From Streptomyces sp. JJ38 (GTDB taxonomy: Bacteria; Actinomycetota; Actinomycetes; Streptomycetales; Streptomycetaceae): a stretch of 64,000 bases of DNA. Made by a program: the position numbers and the translations under genes. This document shows, piece by piece, positions 61,101 through 64,000 of this stretch. Every line of letters starts with the position of its first letter. The stretch's first letter is position 1. The stretch spans positions 1 to 64,000 of the forward strand of contig NZ_JABLSI010000003.1 of the NCBI RefSeq assembly GCF_019303475.1, written 5' to 3'. The notes below the pieces were generated by a model. The model saw only the letters and a program-made list of their open reading frames with translations, did not search any database and was not told the DNA's origin.

Positions 61101-61365
61101 GATGCCTCAGGTGACGAGGCTCTACCTCTACGGACCGGAAGAAGCCGGTGACCTCGCCTTGCTCCAGCATCTGTTCCCACGACTGGAACAGTGCATGATC
61201 TTCAATGTCCGGTCGGTGGACCTGGCCATGCTGGCAGGACTCCCTCGCCTCCAGCACGTCCAGGTCCGAGGGCTGGACTCCGTCGCCAACAGGGAAGCGC
61301 TCCCCGAGCACGTCGCGTTCGTCCGGCTGCCTCCGGAGCGCCCCGGGGCACCGTCCCCGCCCTGA
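58177..61365 (+). CDS. NACHT STAND ATPase with C-terminal leucine-rich-like repeats
   Basis: A 1062-residue NLR-like protein. Residues 1-270 are a helical sensor/effector region (MDATAIGARLASAAVAPLVK...). The NACHT NTPase lies at about 270-560 with P-loop GVAGSGKTTL (near 275-284), Walker B LLLVDGLDEVPE (near 360-371) and the sensor LWLITCRPSA. A helical and HEAT-like part runs from 560 to 800. Residues about 810-1040 carry leucine repeats (LEDLALVGN..., LRSLQLSNC..., LTDLYLWEL...). It has no membrane segment. Bacterial NACHT proteins act in phage defence. ATG 58177 follows GGGGG; GTG 58141 would add 12 residues. Confidence 0.88.
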   Translation: MDATAIGARLASAAVAPLVKRLFVPDGPGAGLVRKPVRISGLVAFRGEKRTLGDREVRKLVEQLVAAAVRGCAPGERPVSPDEELATADALVRTLLVLGEIGMDDVQAVRLGHRAFAQVLRERAPEAARGLSADAEHLYVALLDTACLHILHFFTQRSTFAARSLVEHSRQLDTVVQRLDLLASRVRDQSLEDARFERRYADFVARKYGTLTIYGLDLRHCREWPLDTAYLSLEAVSEHHAEEEPESTGIKLAPHTAAQPADHALAGHERILLRGVAGSGKTTLVQWLAVVTARQDVASLPEGMTHLLGRVPFVLPLRSLTRGGADLPPPERFLEAAGCPLVGSQPAGWADRVLTSGRGLLLVDGLDEVPEQERERTRRWLRDLLLAYPGNLWLITCRPSAVREGWLSGEGFTDLALSPMGRAQVAAFVQRWHRAAEAESALEESLTAALQRNQDLARLATNPLMCGLICALHRERRGFLPRGRKALYDAALSMLLERRDRERDMYRPGDIELDAESQTELLQKLAYWLIRNGRSEMELADAVDLLDRMLPSMPHVADQGSAEDIFRHLLLRSGLLREPAPQAVDFVHRTFQDYLGAREAVAERDFDVLADHAHLDQWEDVVQMAVAHARPDERGRILRKLIARGDAQEEPRARLHLLATACLGHATQLDPAVREEVEQRAAQLIPPRSFEEARTLAQVGPVVLDLLPGPEDLTGEEAVAVAHTAGQIGGESALRTMVGLRDVDDVGVRFQLGDYWDRFDTDIYAEHIISRLAPTGARIAVRSHRELELLQHLGGAGRVSLYGDFSPDDIVTRLSPELEDLALVGNPTVPTLDFLTAFPRLRSLQLSNCPEIRDLSPLSLLPLTDLYLWELPGLSGMRGADTLQGLTRLIVGTGVPCDDLSRLPSEAPLNSLLVPPTLGSLDGIEAWRQLDWVSLYHYHPTMAVEDWRSLAVLSHLVQLAVRPGQLTGPVGSLSEMPQVTRLYLYGPEEAGDLALLQHLFPRLEQCMIFNVRSVDLAMLAGLPRLQHVQVRGLDSVANREALPEHVAFVRLPPERPGAPSPP

Positions 61366-61464
61366 GCGTTGTCAGGGCCCTGCTGGGTGCGCCGGGACAC
61401 TCCCGGTCCACGTTCCGCGGTCGTCCCGGTTCGCACGGGAGCGTCCTGCTACGGGGCCGCGGGG

Positions 61465-61677
61465 TCAGGACTGGTCGAGGCGGAAGCCGACCTTGAGGCC
61501 GACCTGGAAGTGCTCCACGCGGCCGTCCGCGATGTTGCCGCGCACCTCGGTGACCTCGAACCAGTCGAGGCCGTGGAGGGTCTGGGCGGCGCGGTCGACG
61601 CCGTTGCGGATGGCCGCGTCGACGCCTTCGTGCGAGGTGCCGACGATCTCCGTCACCCGGTAGGTGTGCTCGCTCAT
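61465..61677 (-). CDS. Dodecin
   Basis: A 70-residue flavin-storage protein that assembles into a hollow dodecamer. The family sequence is plain: TYRVTEIVGTSHEGVDAAI, WFEVTEVRG with the flavin-stacking Trp, and HFQVGLKVGFRL. ATG 61677 is well placed. It lies 68 bases downstream of glgB on the same strand and ends convergent with the NACHT gene. Confidence 0.95.
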   Translation of the reverse strand: MSEHTYRVTEIVGTSHEGVDAAIRNGVDRAAQTLHGLDWFEVTEVRGNIADGRVEHFQVGLKVGFRLDQS

Positions 61678-61745
61678 GGGTCGTCCTCCGTATTCCGTGG
61701 CTCCCATCCACGGTGCCCCAGGGGAGGACGACCCGCGAGCGGAGC

Positions 61746-64000
61746 TCAGGCGGGGCGGAGCCAGACGGTGGCCAGCGGCGGGAGGGTGAGGGCGATGCTG
61801 GAGGGGCGGCCCTGGGACGTCACGGGCTCGCTCTTGACCAGCTCGGGCACCTCCACGCCGGAGCCGCCGTAGCGGGCGGCGTCGGTGTTGAGGGCCTCCC
61901 GCCAGGCGGGGACGCCGTCGGGCACGCCGAGCCGGTAGGCGTGGCGGACGACGGGGGAGAAGTTGCTGACGGCCAGCAGCGGGCTGCCGTCGGCGGCGTA
62001 CCGGAGGAACGCGAAGACGTTGTCGTCGGCGGCGTCGGCCTCGATCCAGGCGAAGCCGGAGGGCTGGGTGTCGCGCTCCCACAGGGCGGGGGTGGCCGTG
62101 TAGACGGTGTTGAGGTCGCGGACGAGGTTCTGGACGCCGGCGTGGTCGCCGCGGGCGGAGTAGGCGGGGTCGAGGAGCCACCAGTCGGGGCCCTGGTCCT
62201 CGCGCCACTCGCCGCCCTGGGCGAATTCCTGCCCCATGAAGAGGAGCTGCTTGCCGGGGTGGGCCCACATGTAGCCGAGGTAGGCGCGGTGGTTGGCGCG
62301 CTGCTGCCACCAGTCTCCGGGCATCTTGGCGACGAGCGCGCCCTTGCCGTGCACGACCTCGTCGTGCGAGATGGGCAGCACGTAGTTCTCGCTGTAGGCG
62401 TACACCATGGAGAACGTCATCTCGTTGTGGTGGTACTTGCGGTGGACGGGCTCCTTGGAGGCGTAGACGAGGGAGTCGTGCATCCAGCCCATGTTCCACT
62501 TCAGGCCGAAGCCGAGGCCGCCGACGCCGTGCGGGCCGGTCTCGTGGGTGGGGCGGGTGACCCCGTCCCAGGCGGTGGACTCCTCGGCGACGGTGACGAC
62601 GCCGGGGCAGCGCCGGTAGACGGTCGCGTTCATCTCCTGGAGGAACCGGACGGCGTCCAGGTTCTCCCGGCCGCCGTGCTCGTTGGGCGCCCAGTCGCCG
62701 TACTCGCGCGAGTAGTCGAGGTAGAGCATGGAGGCGACGGCGTCGACGCGGAGCCCGTCGATGTGGAACTCCTCGCACCAGTACACGGCGTTGGCGACGA
62801 GGAAGTTGCGGACCTCGGTGCGGCCGTAGTCGAACTCCAGGGTGCCCCAGTCGGGGTGTTCGGCGCGCCGGGGGTCGGGGTGCTCGTAGAGGGGGGTGCC
62901 GTCGAAGCGGGCGAGGGCCCAGTCGTCCTTGGGGAAGTGGGCGGGCACCCAGTCCATGAGGACGCCGATGCCCTCGCGGTGCAGGGCGTCGACGAGGTAC
63001 CGGAAGTCGTCGGGGCCGCCCAGCCGTGCGGTGGGGGCGTAGTAGCCGGTGACCTGGTAGCCCCAGGATCCGCCGAACGGGTGCTCGCACACCGGCATGA
63101 GCTCCACATGGGTGAAGCCGAGGTCCTTGACGTAGCGCGGGAGCTGTTCCGCCAGCTCACGGTAGCCGAGCCCGGGGCGCCAGGAGGGCAGGTGCACCTC
63201 GTAGACCGAGAACGGGGACGCGTGGACGGGGCGGGCGGCGCGGCCGGCGAGCCACTCGGCGTCCTGCCAGGCGTACGTCGAGGACGTGACGACGGAGGCC
63301 GTGTCCGGCGGGCACTCGGTGCGCCGGGCCATGGGGTCGGCCCGCAGGCTGCGGACGCCGTCGGGGCCGTGGACGTCGAACTTGTAGCGCGTGCCCTCGC
63401 CGACGCCGGGGAGGAACAGCTCCCACACCCCGCTGGAGCCCAGGGAGCGCATGGGGCAGCCGGTGCCGTCCCAGTAGTTGAAGTCGCTGGCGAGCCGCAC
63501 GCCGAGCGCGTTGGGTGCCCAGACGGTGAAGCGGGTGCCGGCGACGCCGTCGACCGTCATCGGGTGGGCGCCGAGCGCCTGCCAGAGCTGTTCGTGGCGG
63601 CCCTCGGAGATGAGGTGCAGATCCAGCTCGCCGAGGGTGGGCAGGAAGCGGTAGGCGTCCTCGGTCTCCACCACGGTGCCGCCCTCGTAGGCGACCCGCA
63701 GCCGGTAGCTAGAGGGCCGCGCGCCGGGCAGCAGGCCGGCGAAGAGCCCGTCCGCCTCGTGTGGGAGCTGGGCCGAGCCGTCCGGCGTCACCACCGTCAC
63801 GCTGCGGGCGAAGGGGCGCAGCACGCGCACGACGTGGCCGTCGGCGACGGGGTGGAGGCCCAGCAAGCCGTGCGGGTCGTGGTGGGCTCCGGCGAGGAGC
63901 CGGGCGCGCTCGCCCTCGTCCAGCGCGGGGGCGACGCGTACGGCCAGCGGCGTGGCCGGCACCTCCTCGGCCGCCGGGGTGCGGGGCCGGGGTGCGGCCT
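61746..64000 (-). CDS. glgB: 1,4-alpha-glucan branching enzyme, 5' end outside window
   Basis: Adds alpha-1,6 branches to glycogen or to the maltosyl alpha-glucan of the GlgE pathway. The visible 751 codons contain a carbohydrate-binding N domain and the GH13 catalytic barrel: [24 protein letters not shown] with the nucleophile Asp, [12 protein letters not shown] with the acid Glu, and [16 protein letters not shown] at 63962 could start the protein, but it lies inside the GAGGAGG, and the frame stays open to base 64000 with an Ala/Pro-rich leader. The true start is therefore probably beyond the edge. Confidence 0.93.
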   Translation of the reverse strand, partial: AAPRPRTPAAEEVPATPLAVRVAPALDEGERARLLAGAHHDPHGLLGLHPVADGHVVRVLRPFARSVTVVTPDGSAQLPHEADGLFAGLLPGARPSSYRLRVAYEGGTVVETEDAYRFLPTLGELDLHLISEGRHEQLWQALGAHPMTVDGVAGTRFTVWAPNALGVRLASDFNYWDGTGCPMRSLGSSGVWELFLPGVGEGTRYKFDVHGPDGVRSLRADPMARRTECPPDTASVVTSSTYAWQDAEWLAGRAARPVHASPFSVYEVHLPSWRPGLGYRELAEQLPRYVKDLGFTHVELMPVCEHPFGGSWGYQVTGYYAPTARLGGPDDFRYLVDALHREGIGVLMDWVPAHFPKDDWALARFDGTPLYEHPDPRRAEHPDWGTLEFDYGRTEVRNFLVANAVYWCEEFHIDGLRVDAVASMLYLDYSREYGDWAPNEHGGRENLDAVRFLQEMNATVYRRCPGVVTVAEESTAWDGVTRPTHETGPHGVGGLGFGLKWNMGWMHDSLVYASKEPVHRKYHHNEMTFSMVYAYSENYVLPISHDEVVHGKGALVAKMPGDWWQQRANHRAYLGYMWAHPGKQLLFMGQEFAQGGEWREDQGPDWWLLDPAYSARGDHAGVQNLVRDLNTVYTATPALWERDTQPSGFAWIEADAADDNVFAFLRYAADGSPLLAVSNFSPVVRHAYRLGVPDGVPAWREALNTDAARYGGSGVEVPELVKSEPVTSQGRPSSIALTLPPLATVWLRPA

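Overview
The window is chromosomal DNA of a Streptomyces or a close relative. Evidence is the very high G+C content, strong third-position GC bias, many GTG starts and four-base ATGA/GTGA overlaps. It also carries the actinomycete polarity genes filP and scy next to methylmalonyl-CoA epimerase, the order seen in S. coelicolor around SCO5396-SCO5398. All assignments come from reading the sequence and from family knowledge; no database search was run.

Layout. 1-3.0 kb: two paralogous ABC ATPases around an ABC-2 permease. 3.1-7.8 kb: coiled-coil cytoskeletal genes filP and scy. 8.0-10.8 kb: methylmalonyl-CoA epimerase, acetyl-CoA acetyltransferase and the mutase-chaperone GTPase MeaB. 10.8-13.3 kb: a MarR regulator and three translationally coupled AIM24-family genes. 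13.4-14.1 kb: a DUF3817 membrane protein overlapping a thiamine-binding-protein gene that is broken by a short repeat. 14.2-19.0 kb: the cslA-glxA-cslZ locus for a tip-associated beta-glucan. 19.1-23.8 kb: MarR, a second DUF3817 protein, isobutyryl-CoA mutase large subunit icmA, a TetR regulator and a thioredoxin-TPR protein. 24.4-27.1 kb: a three-gene surface/membrane operon. 27.2-31.1 kb: pyruvate kinase, acetate kinase and phosphofructokinase, with no phosphotransacetylase between the last two.

31.3-49.0 kb is the accessory part. It is a compact 16-gene set that looks like a biosynthetic gene cluster without PKS, NRPS or RiPP core genes. It holds an AMP-forming ligase with a free-standing carrier protein, two unlike ATP-grasp ligases, pyruvate-dehydrogenase-type E1 alpha and beta subunits without E2 or E3, two SDR reductases, a GNAT-like protein and a nitrilase-fold amidase. 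It also holds two same-length HSL esterases, an unusual HDxGH/EExxAD protein, an NnrU-like membrane protein with a C-terminal extension, and two MFS exporters. I do not recognise a known product. The likeliest reading is a small amide-containing metabolite to which a two-carbon unit from pyruvate is added.

49.0-64.0 kb returns to chromosome-type genes: a TPM-domain protein, an XRE regulator, two SAM methyltransferases, a cytochrome b561-like/molybdopterin oxidoreductase fusion with a small membrane partner, a PrmC-like methyltransferase, and a Uma2-family remnant. A Tat-type class A beta-lactamase overlaps a tyrosine phosphatase. A large NACHT-leucine-repeat STAND ATPase (candidate phage-defence NLR) follows, then dodecin and the start of a glycogen branching enzyme that runs off the right edge. 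I saw no tRNA, rRNA, CRISPR array or intact insertion sequence.
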